A stretch of 64,000 nucleotides of DNA from a bacterium. Lineage in GTDB: Bacteria; Auribacterota; Auribacteria; Auribacterales; Auribacteraceae. Location of the stretch: positions 1-64,000 of the forward strand of contig JAHDNF010000012.1 in the NCBI GenBank assembly GCA_018435605.1, given 5' to 3'. The position numbers and the translations under genes were made by a program. Under the pieces are notes generated by a model. The model saw only the letters and a list, made by a program, of their open reading frames with translations. It was not told the DNA's origin and did no database searches. Positions 1-7,684 of the stretch are shown here, piece by piece (within the stretch, counting starts at the first letter, position 1; each line of letters starts with the position of its first letter).

Positions 1-392
1 ACGATCATGTTTAAGGCTTGTAACCGCTGTTCTGGTAGAAATCCACGATGAGTGGTCTACCGACAAAATATATTTTAACGTTAGCTTGATAAACGATGTC
101 AACCTGGATAACAGATTTTACAGAAAAATTGTTGCGTGATCTTGCGCCTTTTCGAAAGTATCTAAAATTATAAGAGATAATATAATATTTTGGAAAGCCA
201 ATGATGATGAATATTTCTATAGATGCTGATTCGTTCCCTGTTAAACAATAATTATTGTGTTGCAAAATGCTATAAATTTGCAGTGAAATTAGTTGTCTCA
301 AAATATTCATTCTGAAAAATGTAAGATGAATAAACTATATTTACATACCTGTCAGATCATATCCTAACTAATTGTAATATTATATTTAGATT
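1..392. other. Gene-poor AT-rich stretch at window start
   Basis: I see no supported gene here. A minus-strand open frame (11-310, 99 codons) has no Shine-Dalgarno sequence, no recognisable motif and low-complexity composition, so I do not call it. No clear hairpin terminator follows the secreted-protein gene that ends at 393. Confidence 0.5.
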
Positions 393-2234
393 TTATGAAG
401 TCGGAGCCTTTTTGGTGACGTTCTCTTCGATCATCCAGTCAGACCACTTCACATGACCGTAAAGTTCTCCCCAATTACCACTGCTTGTCCGGTCAGAGGC
501 AACATGAATTATATGCAGGTAAACTTTGCCGTCTTCATCCTTGGCGGCCACATCAACCGTCATATATCGGGTGATGCGATACCTGACAGCAGTCTGCGTA
601 CTATCGGTATATTCGAGGACACGTTCCTCTTTCCATTCTGTGTGCGGCAAAGTCGTGCGAAGAATTTTGGCTTTCGGATATGCTTTTTTAAGAATAGCAG
701 TAGCGGAATTTTCAATATCCGTACCGTCGCTACCGGTATATTGCCATGCGCGCATGTATCTGCGCTCAGCACAGACTGCGCGGTTTTCCTGATCCTTCTT
801 GCGGATCATCTCAAGTTTTTTGTTTAGCGAAACCAGTTTGGCGTCGTCAGGTTTAACCGTTGCGGAGTATTCATCGAGAGCGCCCGAAAGCGAATCGAGA
901 TCACGTTTCATAGCTATGTTAGGCATTTTAGTCTTGTCTGTTGTCCAGCCGGTATCCTTTTCGAGCTGTGCGAGAACACGATCGAATTCCTCCTCGATCT
1001 CGCCGGAGATAAGCGCTTTGCACTGACGAATGATTTCAGGCATTTCCTCAATTGCCTCAGCCATTTCTTTTTCGAGGCCGATCAAAGTCGGATTCTTTCC
1101 GAGCGGAAATTCGGCTTTCCGGTATTCAGCCCATACGACTTTGGCTTCTTCCAGCAATTCCGCTTGGCGGTTAACGTGATCTTTACCAAACATAGGCGAC
1201 CGGACTAAGAACTTATCCGATCCTGAACCTGTAGAAACATACGTGCGAAATGCGTCAATCCACTTTTTGCAGGCTTCGTCCCGTTTATCGCGTACCTGTT
1301 CTTCTTTATAATTAAGCACAAGTTCGCTCAGGCGCATTTCTTCGCCGGCGAGCTGATAAGTCTTGCCGTATGGGAATTCGGTTTTTTCGTATTCGGCCAT
1401 AAGCTCGATTGCCTTATCGTATGCCTTGCGGAATTCGACCTGTTCTTCTTCGGTAGCAGTATTGAAGGATGAACCGTAACGCAGATACATCGGGCTGTTA
1501 TAATTAAAGAACGGCGACATTCTTTCCAGCCATTCGTTGGACTGCGCTTCTTGTTTTCTTTTCTTTTCCTCTTCAGCGGCTATGCGTGCGTCTTCTTCCG
1601 CTTGAGCGGTGTCATAGGCTGTGGAAACTGCTTCAAGACGCTTTTTTGTTGCCTGCACCTCTTCGTTGTCATCGGGTATTTTATTGCCGTGACGATTGAG
1701 CATTTCATCCATATCTTTCTTTGCGTCAGCCATTTTTCGTTTGGCAGTCTGTAAACGGAACTTTTCGATGCCATCCTCTACGGAGTCAAGAGCCGTATTT
1801 ATCTTTTTAAGATAATTGAGCACGGCGCTGGAAAGAGCCGGTTTTGTGCTTTCTGCGGATACTGGGGATGCTGAAGACTTTTTAGGTTCGGGCGCGGCTT
1901 CTTGTCCTTTTTCATACGTTTGACCGACCGGACGTTTTAAACGTTTTTCGAGTTTTGTTTTTAGAGTGGAGAGTGTCGTTTCAAAACCGGATAGTTGTTT
2001 GTTGGAGGGGTCGGCGGTCTTTAGATCGTTAATGAGTGACTGCGCTTCGAACCATTCTTTTTCGGCGGTTTGGGGTTCGGTGGCGATGCGGCGGTCGACA
2101 GATGACTGAAGTTTTTTGATTTGTTTTTCGAGTTCAGCTGAATCGGTTGCTATCGCAATGCTTGCGCAAACAAGAATTGATATGACGGCATAAACCAGTC
2201 TGAGTGTTTGATGTGGGAATAATACTTTTTTCAT
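393..2234 (-). CDS. Secreted coiled-coil protein with an internal duplication, function unknown
   Basis: This 613-residue protein is not recognised. Residues 1-29 look like a Sec signal peptide (hydrophobic core ending ASIAIAT), so it is probably periplasmic or extracellular. The mature part is rich in Glu, Lys and Ala and is predicted to be largely helical or coiled coil (about 30-230). Two similar blocks, about residues 273-330 and 363-420, share the pattern AEYxKxEFPxGK followed by a Leu/Glu/Met-rich helix, so the protein contains an ancient duplication. The last 120 residues look globular and beta-rich. Start: AGGAGG lies 7-8 bases before the ATG. It is monocistronic with a candidate promoter at 2347-2376. 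Confidence 0.7.
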   Translation of the reverse strand: MKKVLFPHQTLRLVYAVISILVCASIAIATDSAELEKQIKKLQSSVDRRIATEPQTAEKEWFEAQSLINDLKTADPSNKQLSGFETTLSTLKTKLEKRLKRPVGQTYEKGQEAAPEPKKSSASPVSAESTKPALSSAVLNYLKKINTALDSVEDGIEKFRLQTAKRKMADAKKDMDEMLNRHGNKIPDDNEEVQATKKRLEAVSTAYDTAQAEEDARIAAEEEKKRKQEAQSNEWLERMSPFFNYNSPMYLRYGSSFNTATEEEQVEFRKAYDKAIELMAEYEKTEFPYGKTYQLAGEEMRLSELVLNYKEEQVRDKRDEACKKWIDAFRTYVSTGSGSDKFLVRSPMFGKDHVNRQAELLEEAKVVWAEYRKAEFPLGKNPTLIGLEKEMAEAIEEMPEIIRQCKALISGEIEEEFDRVLAQLEKDTGWTTDKTKMPNIAMKRDLDSLSGALDEYSATVKPDDAKLVSLNKKLEMIRKKDQENRAVCAERRYMRAWQYTGSDGTDIENSATAILKKAYPKAKILRTTLPHTEWKEERVLEYTDSTQTAVRYRITRYMTVDVAAKDEDGKVYLHIIHVASDRTSSGNWGELYGHVKWSDWMIEENVTKKAPTS

Positions 2235-2346
2235 TATATATCCTCCTATGGTATGTTATTGACGAGGGATGTTTTGAATTAATATTTCAGATATCGCCGC
2301 GAACGTCGGAATTTACGGGACAGATCATATCGCTTAACTTTTTTAC

Positions 2347-2376
2347 TATATAAAAACAGGATATTTATGTAAACAA
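2347..2376 (-). promoter_or_regulatory. Candidate sigma-70 promoter for the secreted coiled-coil gene
   Basis: On the minus strand TTGTTT (2371-2376) is followed after 18 bases by TATATA (2347-2352). This places transcription start about 100 bases before the ATG at 2234. It rests on consensus match only. Confidence 0.35.
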
Positions 2377-2611
2377 AAAAAGCGAAGCGACTTGTTTGCC
2401 CACCGGATCGACTTTAAAAACGATAAGATGTTCTCCACTTTTCACCCATTTTGCAATTCATAGATTGCCTGTAAATCCTCGGATAAAAGTGATGGGCAGG
2501 GCGCTACCGATTTTGGCTCAAAACAAACCCGGATATTCCGCTTTCAGTGAAACGTATTGAAATCAAATTCTGCCGTATTGAAAAAATTTCAAAATTTCCA
2601 TAATTATCTTT

Positions 2612-2639
2612 TTGTAATTCACTGAAAATATGGTAGATT
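2612..2639 (+). promoter_or_regulatory. Candidate sigma-70 promoter for the small PEP-CTERM gene
   Basis: TTGTAA (2612-2617), a 16-base spacer and TAGATT (2634-2639) sit about 60 bases before the GTG start at 2698. The rest of the 2235-2688 gap is AT-rich with only short palindromes and no gene that I can support. Confidence 0.3.
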
Positions 2640-2697
2640 ATAAATATCATAATGTTTGAAAATGTAAACACTTCGATACTTTGAAAGGATGGATATT

Positions 2698-3384
2698 GTG
2701 AAACGTTTCTTGATTTTTACGGCATGCGCAGTATATTCTTTATCAACCGCTGTTATGGCTTTTTCTTATACGCTTCAGCTAGGCTCTGCTGAGACTAAAG
2801 ACACCACGGTGCTGATATCAAATCCAGATACAAATTATGGGAACGACGAATATATGTTTGTATCGGACTTGATAGAAAATTCGCAACATTTTTATGCGTA
2901 TTCTTTACTTCAGTTTGACGTTCCGGCTCAGCTGGCATCGGTCGAAATAGAAAACGTGACACTGGTTCTTACTGTTGCGTACGGACTACTCACCGATCTC
3001 AACGCGACGACTGCATATCGGATAACATCTTCATGGGAAGAAGATCAGGTAACATTTAACGATATGCCCTCGTATGACTCGGCCAATCCGGTAGCAACTG
3101 CGCCGGTAAGTATTGGAATGCTTTGGGTACAGCCGTTGCTGTTTGACATCACCGATGCTTTTATCGACTGGCAACAGGGACTTGCCCCGAACTACGGCCT
3201 GCTGTTCATGCACAATATTAGCGGACAGAATGATCCGACCAACTTTTTGCAGATTTTCTCATCCGATGCGCAGGTGTACCAGCCGCAGTTACTGATCACC
3301 TTCACGCAAATACCTGAACCGCTATCGTGTGTAATGCTGGGTATTGCGCTGGTATCCATGAAATTTCTGCGTAACCGCAGGTAA
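2698..3384 (+). CDS. Small PEP-CTERM protein with a DNRLRE/CBM96-like domain
   Basis: About 228 residues: a signal peptide (MKRFLIFTACAVYSL onward), one beta-sandwich domain, and a PEP-CTERM tail. The domain has DNRLRE/CBM96 hallmarks: a loop with YGND near the start, a central run of the type YRITSSWEEDQVTFNDMP, and a following VQPLLFDITDAFIDW segment. The tail is IPEP, a hydrophobic stretch and RNRR, the signal for exosortase processing and export to the surface. An ATG at 2689 directly abuts the SD sequence GAAAGG, so the GTG at 2698, nine bases downstream of it, is the better start. The domain family often binds polysaccharide; that role here is inference. Confidence 0.8.
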   Translation: MKRFLIFTACAVYSLSTAVMAFSYTLQLGSAETKDTTVLISNPDTNYGNDEYMFVSDLIENSQHFYAYSLLQFDVPAQLASVEIENVTLVLTVAYGLLTDLNATTAYRITSSWEEDQVTFNDMPSYDSANPVATAPVSIGMLWVQPLLFDITDAFIDWQQGLAPNYGLLFMHNISGQNDPTNFLQIFSSDAQVYQPQLLITFTQIPEPLSCVMLGIALVSMKFLRNRR

Positions 3385-3438
3385 ATCTTTAAAGCAAATA
3401 AAGTATGAAACGGGGATAACCCCCGCGGTGAATCTTTG

Positions 3439-3558
3439 TCAAATTGCCTTAATGACCTTTGCGGGATTTCCTACCACAAGAACTGATGGGGCAACATTCT
3501 TTGTAACAACAGCTCCTGCGGCGATAACGCTATTGTCTCCAATACGTATTGAAAATCT
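3439..3558 (-). pseudogene. C-terminal relic of a hexapeptide-repeat acetyltransferase
   Basis: Read on the minus strand, this stretch encodes about 37 residues containing IGDNSVIAAGAVVTKNV and VVGNPAKVIKAI, then a TGA stop. That is the classic C-terminus of left-handed beta-helix O-acetyltransferases (the CysE/Maa/sugar acetyltransferase group). No left-handed repeat or start codon can be recognised upstream: the frame turns into unrelated sequence by about 3560 and tRNA terminators follow. I read it as the end of a deleted gene. A CGGGG/CCCCG hairpin at 3411-3425 lies beside it but has no T-tract. Confidence 0.75.
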
Positions 3559-3640
3559 TTTCCTATATTTTCTTGGGTAAAAAGGAACACTTTTTTGTAT
3601 ATCCGCTTTAGCGTACGAAGGAAGTTTGATCTAAAAAATG

Positions 3641-3660
3641 CTACGGGCGTGAGTCCGTAG
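3641..3660 (-). terminator. Second terminator downstream of the rpsB-tRNA operon
   Basis: CTACGG (3641-3646) pairs with CCGTAG (3655-3660) across an 8-base loop. On the minus strand the hairpin is followed by CATTTTTT. It backs up the stronger terminator at 3702-3731. Confidence 0.5.
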
Positions 3661-3701
3661 AAATTTACTTTAAAAATACAGACTTATCATCGTAAACAAA
3701 A

Positions 3702-3731
3702 AAGCTCACTGCGCATATGCGAAGTGAGCTT
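3702..3731. terminator. Bidirectional intrinsic terminator
   Basis: AAGCTCACT (3702-3710) pairs with AGTGAGCTT (3723-3731), and the inner CGCATATGCG is itself palindromic. T-tracts lie on both sides: TTTTTTG after the minus-strand reading and GTATTTTTT after the plus-strand reading. On the minus strand it closes the rpsB-tsf-pyrH-frr-tRNA transcript. Confidence 0.8.
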
Positions 3732-3742
3732 GTATTTTTTAA

Positions 3743-3817
3743 CGACCCCAAGGGGATTCGAACCCCTGTTGCAGGGATGAAAACCCTGTGTCCTAGGCCA
3801 GACTAGACGATGGGGTC
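3743..3817 (-). tRNA. tRNA-Glu (anticodon TTC)
   Basis: The cloverleaf is visible on the minus strand: acceptor GACCCCA paired with TGGGGTC plus discriminator G, a D-arm with CGTCTAG, anticodon stem CAGGG/CCCTG around loop TTTTCAT (anticodon TTC), and a T-arm CAGGGGTTCGAATCCCCT. CCA is not encoded. It lies 78 bases after tRNA-Lys and 12 bases before the terminator, so the two tRNAs are probably cut from one transcript. Confidence 0.95.
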
Positions 3818-3895
3818 GTAAGTCTTCTTTTTTAATGTCGCTACATATTACGTAAACAGCTAAAAAATTGCAACCACTTTTTTTATAAAAATTAG

Positions 3896-3971
3896 TGGTG
3901 AGTCGCCCGGGACTTGAACCCAGCACAACCGGCTTAAAAGGCCGGTGCTCTACCCGATGAGCTAGCGACCC
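3896..3971 (-). tRNA. tRNA-Lys (anticodon TTT)
   Basis: Minus-strand cloverleaf: acceptor GGGTCGC paired with GCGACTC and discriminator A, D-arm with TAGCTCATCGGGTAGAGC, anticodon stem CCGGC/GCCGG around loop CTTTTAA (anticodon TTT), and T-arm with GGTTCAAGTCC. CCA is encoded directly after the discriminator, unlike in the neighbouring tRNA-Glu. The 5' end is only 10 bases beyond the frr stop codon, so it must be transcribed with frr unless a promoter lies inside frr. Confidence 0.95.
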
Positions 3972-3981
3972 ACCCCAAAAC

Positions 3982-4542
3982 TTATATTGTCATTATCTCT
4001 TTTTCTTTTTTCTTCAATACTTCATCGACTTTATGTATGAAATCGTCCGTCATCTGCTGTACGCGCTTTTCCGTCTTAAATCGCTCGTCCTCTGTAATCT
4101 CGCTTGTTTTTTCCATCTCTTTGAGTTCTTCATTCGATTCACGGCGTATATTTCGAATAGATACTTTACCGTCTTCGGCGATCTGTTTTGCGACTTTATC
4201 CAACTCTTGACGGCGTTCCTGCGTCAATTCAGGAAACATCAGGCGGACGCTTTTTCCGTCACTCTGCGGTGTAATACCCAGATTCGACTTCAAGATACCC
4301 TTTTCAATTGATTGGATAGCGTTAACATCCCATGGCTGAATCAATATTTGACGCGGTTCCGGAACTGATATACCTGCGAGGTCGCGCAACCGTGTCGGTG
4401 TACCGTAATAATCGACCGATATATTTTCTACCAGCGCAGGAGAAGCCTTGCTTGTGCGCACTGCGGCCAATTCGCTTTCCACATGTTCGATCGACTTGCT
4501 CATCCGATTTTTAGTATCCGCAAGAAGTCTGTTTATTGGCAT
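3982..4542 (-). CDS. frr: Ribosome recycling factor
   Basis: With EF-G, RRF splits post-termination ribosomes in the cytoplasm. The 186-residue length is standard for the family. Recognisable segments are VRTSKASPALVENI near the N-terminus, YYGTPTRLRDLAGI, the LNLGITPQ-type loop (here SNLGITPQSDG) and the Lys/Glu-rich C-terminal helix. Start: AGGGGG precedes the ATG by 5 bases and overlaps the end of pyrH, which stops one base upstream. It is the last protein gene of the rpsB-tsf-pyrH-frr operon, the classical order in many bacteria. Confidence 0.97.
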   Translation of the reverse strand: MPINRLLADTKNRMSKSIEHVESELAAVRTSKASPALVENISVDYYGTPTRLRDLAGISVPEPRQILIQPWDVNAIQSIEKGILKSNLGITPQSDGKSVRLMFPELTQERRQELDKVAKQIAEDGKVSIRNIRRESNEELKEMEKTSEITEDERFKTEKRVQQMTDDFIHKVDEVLKKKEKEIMTI

Positions 4543-4543
4543 A

Positions 4544-5278
4544 TTACCCCCTGATTAGTGTACCTACTGAATGCCCCAATATGGCTTTTTCTATGTTATT
4601 TTCAACACCCATATTAAATACCATAATAGGTATTGCGTTGTCCATACAAAGTGAAACGGCTGTTGCGTCCATTACCTTTAATCTTTTTCTAAGTACTTCT
4701 TCGTAAGTAAGTTGCGAGTAGAACTCTGCATCTTTATTTTTTTTGGGGTCATCTGAATATACCCCGTCCACTTTTGTTGCTTTGAAGATTATATCCGCTT
4801 CTATCTCGCTTGCTCGTAAAGCCGCCGCCGTATCGGTCGAAAAATACGGGTTGCCTGTGCCGGCGACAAAAATAACTACATTCTTTGCTTCCAAATACTT
4901 CTGCGTTTTTCGAAGTACAAACGGTTCAACCAATTTACCCATTTCAAGCGCCGCCTGTACACGCGCTTCGACACCGTTATGCTCCAAAACATTTTGCAGT
5001 GCGAGTCCGTTTATCACAGTAGCCAGCATTCCCATATAATCTCCGGTGACCCTGTCAAGACTGCTGGCATCCGCTACGTTTATACCCCGAAAAATATTGC
5101 CGCCTCCAACTACCAGAGCCAACTGAACTCCAAGCTGAACAACTTTTCTGATTTGTCGTGCGAGGCTTTCGACAACATTCAAATCGATACCGTACGGTTG
5201 ACTGCCCTTTAAGGCTTCGCCGCTTAACTTCAATACTACACGTTTATACTTCAAATTTTGCGACGATGGAGTTGACAA
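4544..5278 (-). CDS. pyrH: Uridylate (UMP) kinase
   Basis: Phosphorylates UMP to UDP in pyrimidine nucleotide synthesis, as a hexameric amino-acid-kinase-fold enzyme. Hallmarks: KLSGEAL, VVGGGNIFRG, the GTGNPYFSTDTAAALRA segment that binds nucleotide, and ATKVDGVYSDDPKK. It has 244 residues with a short N-terminal extension of about ten. The start appears to be TTG: GAGGAG lies 8 bases upstream, inside the last codons of tsf, giving tight translational coupling. No ATG is available before the conserved KLSGEAL. Confidence 0.96.
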   Translation of the reverse strand: MSTPSSQNLKYKRVVLKLSGEALKGSQPYGIDLNVVESLARQIRKVVQLGVQLALVVGGGNIFRGINVADASSLDRVTGDYMGMLATVINGLALQNVLEHNGVEARVQAALEMGKLVEPFVLRKTQKYLEAKNVVIFVAGTGNPYFSTDTAAALRASEIEADIIFKATKVDGVYSDDPKKNKDAEFYSQLTYEEVLRKRLKVMDATAVSLCMDNAIPIMVFNMGVENNIEKAILGHSVGTLIRG

Positions 5279-5280
5279 AA

Positions 5281-5874
5281 TTATAACTCCTCACCTAACT
5301 GATAGCGGATGAATCTTCTGACCTGAATATTTTCACCGATTTCAGCAATTTTGGCTTTTAGAAGTTCTTCCACTTTTATATCAGGATTTTTTACAAAAGC
5401 CTGCTCAAGCAAACAAACCTGTTCGTAATATTTATTAATTTTGCCTTCGACTATTTTCTCGACTATGTTGTCCGGTTTGCCGGTTATCTGAGCTCGGGCT
5501 ATATCTTTTTCTTTAGCTATAAGTTCGGCCGGAACTTCTTCCCGTCTGACGCACAGCGGCGATGAAGACGCTATCTGCAACATTAAATCGCGGACAAATG
5601 TCTTGAATACTTCGTTGCGCGCCACGAAATCGGTTTCGCAGTTCACCTCTATCAACACGCCAACTTTATTGCCTAGATGTATGTATGAATCTATGACACC
5701 CTCTTTGGTTTCGCGTCCGCTACGTTTGCTGGCCATTGAGAGTCCTTTTTTTCTGAGAATTTCAACCGCTTTTTCCATATCGCCGCCTGCTTCCTGCAAT
5801 GCTTTCTTGCAGTCCATCATACCGGCGTTTGTTTTTTCGCGCAATTCTTTGACTATTCCTGCTGAGATTTCCAT
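5281..5874 (-). CDS. tsf: Elongation factor Ts (short form)
   Basis: Nucleotide exchange factor for EF-Tu. Shows the N-terminal UBA-like domain (ELREKTNAGMMDCKKAL) and the exchange motif CETDFVARNE. At 197 residues it is a short EF-Ts, clearly smaller than the E. coli protein (283), lacking most of the C-terminal dimerisation module. The frame is open 20 codons further upstream, but GAGAGGT just before the ATG at 5874 and family alignment at MEISAGIV fix that start. It follows rpsB by 37 bases. Confidence 0.95.
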   Translation of the reverse strand: MEISAGIVKELREKTNAGMMDCKKALQEAGGDMEKAVEILRKKGLSMASKRSGRETKEGVIDSYIHLGNKVGVLIEVNCETDFVARNEVFKTFVRDLMLQIASSSPLCVRREEVPAELIAKEKDIARAQITGKPDNIVEKIVEGKINKYYEQVCLLEQAFVKNPDIKVEELLKAKIAEIGENIQVRRFIRYQLGEEL

Positions 5875-5911
5875 TGTTACCTCTCTTTTATATAAATTCA
5901 ATAAATATCTA

Positions 5912-6769
5912 TTAAACTTCTTCCGGTGCTTCAACCTTTTGTTTTATTTCTCTTTTAACCGACTTGGCGGTCGGTCTCGGTTCGGATTTTTTTACCGGTT
6001 TGACGGTTTCTTTTTCGTCAGAAACCGGAGCGAGTTCCGGCGGTACCTCTTCGACATCCTGATCTTTATCAGGAGCGTCTTTGATAAGCTGGCCTCTGCC
6101 TTCCAGTACCGCGTCGAGCAATCTATTCAAAATAAGGCGGACTGAGCGGATAGCGTCATCGTTAGCCGGTATTGCGTAATCCACCTGGTCAGGGTCGCAG
6201 TTCGTATCGATAATGGCAACGATTGGTATTCTGAGTTTGCGAGCTTCGGCAATTGCCAGATGCTCTTTCATAGGATCAACCACGAAAAGCACATCGGGCA
6301 GTTCTGACATTCCTTTTACTCCGTCAAGATTCTTATGTAATTTTTGCATCTCGCGACGTAAGGCGGACGCCTCTTTTTTCGGCAGTAGTTCAAGCGTTCC
6401 GTCCGATTCCATTCTTTCGATATCAAGCAAACGGTTGACGCTCATGCGTATGGTTTTCAGGTTGGTCAACATACCGCCTAACCACCTTTCCGTGACGTAA
6501 TACATACTTGTTCGTTCAGCGGCGGCCTGAATGCTTTCCTGAGCTTGTTTTTTAGTACCGACAAACAATATTTTACCGCCATCCTGCGCTACGCGGCGGA
6601 TAAATTCGTAACTTCTTTGCACGCATTTGACTGTTTTTGACAAATCGATAATATAGATACCGTTGCGCGCTTCATAAATGTAACGTTTCATTTTGGGATT
6701 CCAGCGTTTCGTCTGATGACCGAAATGAACCCCTGCTTCCAACAATTCTTTGATTGTTATTACTGCCAT
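5912..6769 (-). CDS. rpsB: 30S ribosomal protein S2
   Basis: uS2 of the small subunit. Conserved parts are [50 protein letters not shown] and the [19 protein letters not shown] segment. There is an extra C-terminal tail of about 45 residues, first acidic and then Lys/Pro-rich. An ATG four codons upstream overlaps the GGAG that serves the ATG at 6769, so the latter start (MAVITIKEL) is chosen. It is the first gene of the operon. Confidence 0.96.
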   Translation of the reverse strand: MAVITIKELLEAGVHFGHQTKRWNPKMKRYIYEARNGIYIIDLSKTVKCVQRSYEFIRRVAQDGGKILFVGTKKQAQESIQAAAERTSMYYVTERWLGGMLTNLKTIRMSVNRLLDIERMESDGTLELLPKKEASALRREMQKLHKNLDGVKGMSELPDVLFVVDPMKEHLAIAEARKLRIPIVAIIDTNCDPDQVDYAIPANDDAIRSVRLILNRLLDAVLEGRGQLIKDAPDKDQDVEEVPPELAPVSDEKETVKPVKKSEPRPTAKSVKREIKQKVEAPEEV

Positions 6770-6827
6770 AAGTTTCTCCATTCAGGTAGGGTATTAAATA
6801 TACTTTTTTCCGTCATACGCCGCAATT

Positions 6828-6856
6828 ATTATAGTGACAACATCGGTCGACCAAAA
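6828..6856 (-). promoter_or_regulatory. Candidate promoter of the rpsB operon
   Basis: A perfect minus-strand TATAAT (6828-6833) has a weak TTTTGG (6851-6856) 17 bases upstream. The TATAAT is about 60 bases before the rpsB start. The surrounding gap 6782-6979 holds nothing else that I can identify. Confidence 0.4.
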
Positions 6857-6979
6857 AAGCTTTAATCCATTACCTTGATAAAAAGATTTTATTTATTGCG
6901 GCTTGACCGATTCATTTGAAAAAATCTCACATACAATAATTGAATTAGAAAAATTTTACAAGTCTTTTTTTATAAAAAA

Positions 6980-7684
6980 TTACGCTCTGACCGTTTTAGA
7001 CTTGATTTCAGCTATATATTTTTTAGATTTTTCACAGATCCCATCCATACGGAGTTTTAGTTCCCGTATCAGTTCCGAACGCTTATCGTCTGTTAGCGTA
7101 TCGGGCACATACAAAGGCTCGCCAAACATTACCACCCCTCTTGAGAACGGAATAGGCACGTAAAATCCGTCCCAGCTTTTAAGACGTATTTTGCATGTTA
7201 CGTCGTAACAAAGAGGAACAATGGGCATGCCTGTTGACTGAGCGACAGATAAAATACCCGGTTGAACTTCGTATTTCGGTCCGCGCGGTCCGTCGGGAGT
7301 AATACCGCAATCCATGTTCTTCTCTTTTGCCATACGGATCATTTCACGCAATGCTTCGGATCCTCCGCGTGAACTCGACCCGTATGCTACAGTCAAACCG
7401 AATAGCTCGCATATTCTGCCGACCAGTTTGCCGTCTTTACTGCGGCTTATCATGGTAATCAGATTGGTTTTACCGAATTCTTGCGTATACCCGTAAGGCA
7501 TATAGGCAAGACGGTTATGCCAGAACGAAAAAATAATCGGTTTATCTTGCCTCATCGATTCGCGCACAAACCGGTCGTCGATAAATTTCATGCGGATGGT
7601 GAAGAATACCAGCTTGATTACCAGATAGCCAAATCGAGGAAGCATAGTATATCGCAACCATTCGCAGACAGGATTGTTTCTCAT
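6980..7684 (-). CDS. Lysophospholipid acyltransferase family protein (DUF374)
   Basis: A 234-residue membrane-associated acyltransferase of the DUF374 group. The acyltransferase motif appears as FWHNRL, and the second hallmark as TPDGPRGPKYEVQPG. An N-terminal hydrophobic segment (YLVIKLVFF) would anchor it to the inner membrane. Its ATG overlaps the msbA stop (ATGA), so it ends the lipid A operon. DUF374 genes commonly sit beside lipid A or KDO genes, and a role in secondary acylation of lipid A is plausible but not shown by sequence; no LpxL or LpxM of the usual type is in the window. Confidence 0.85.
   Translation of the reverse strand: MRNNPVCEWLRYTMLPRFGYLVIKLVFFTIRMKFIDDRFVRESMRQDKPIIFSFWHNRLAYMPYGYTQEFGKTNLITMISRSKDGKLVGRICELFGLTVAYGSSSRGGSEALREMIRMAKEKNMDCGITPDGPRGPKYEVQPGILSVAQSTGMPIVPLCYDVTCKIRLKSWDGFYVPIPFSRGVVMFGEPLYVPDTLTDDKRSELIRELKLRMDGICEKSKKYIAEIKSKTVRA

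Noticed and set aside
11-310. Minus-strand open frame of 99 codons
   Set aside because: No Shine-Dalgarno, AT-driven composition, no motif.
5603-6145. Plus-strand frame of 180 codons opposite tsf and rpsB
   Set aside because: Lies wholly antisense to two certain ribosomal/translation genes and encodes a Phe/Arg/Ser-rich sequence typical of shadow frames.
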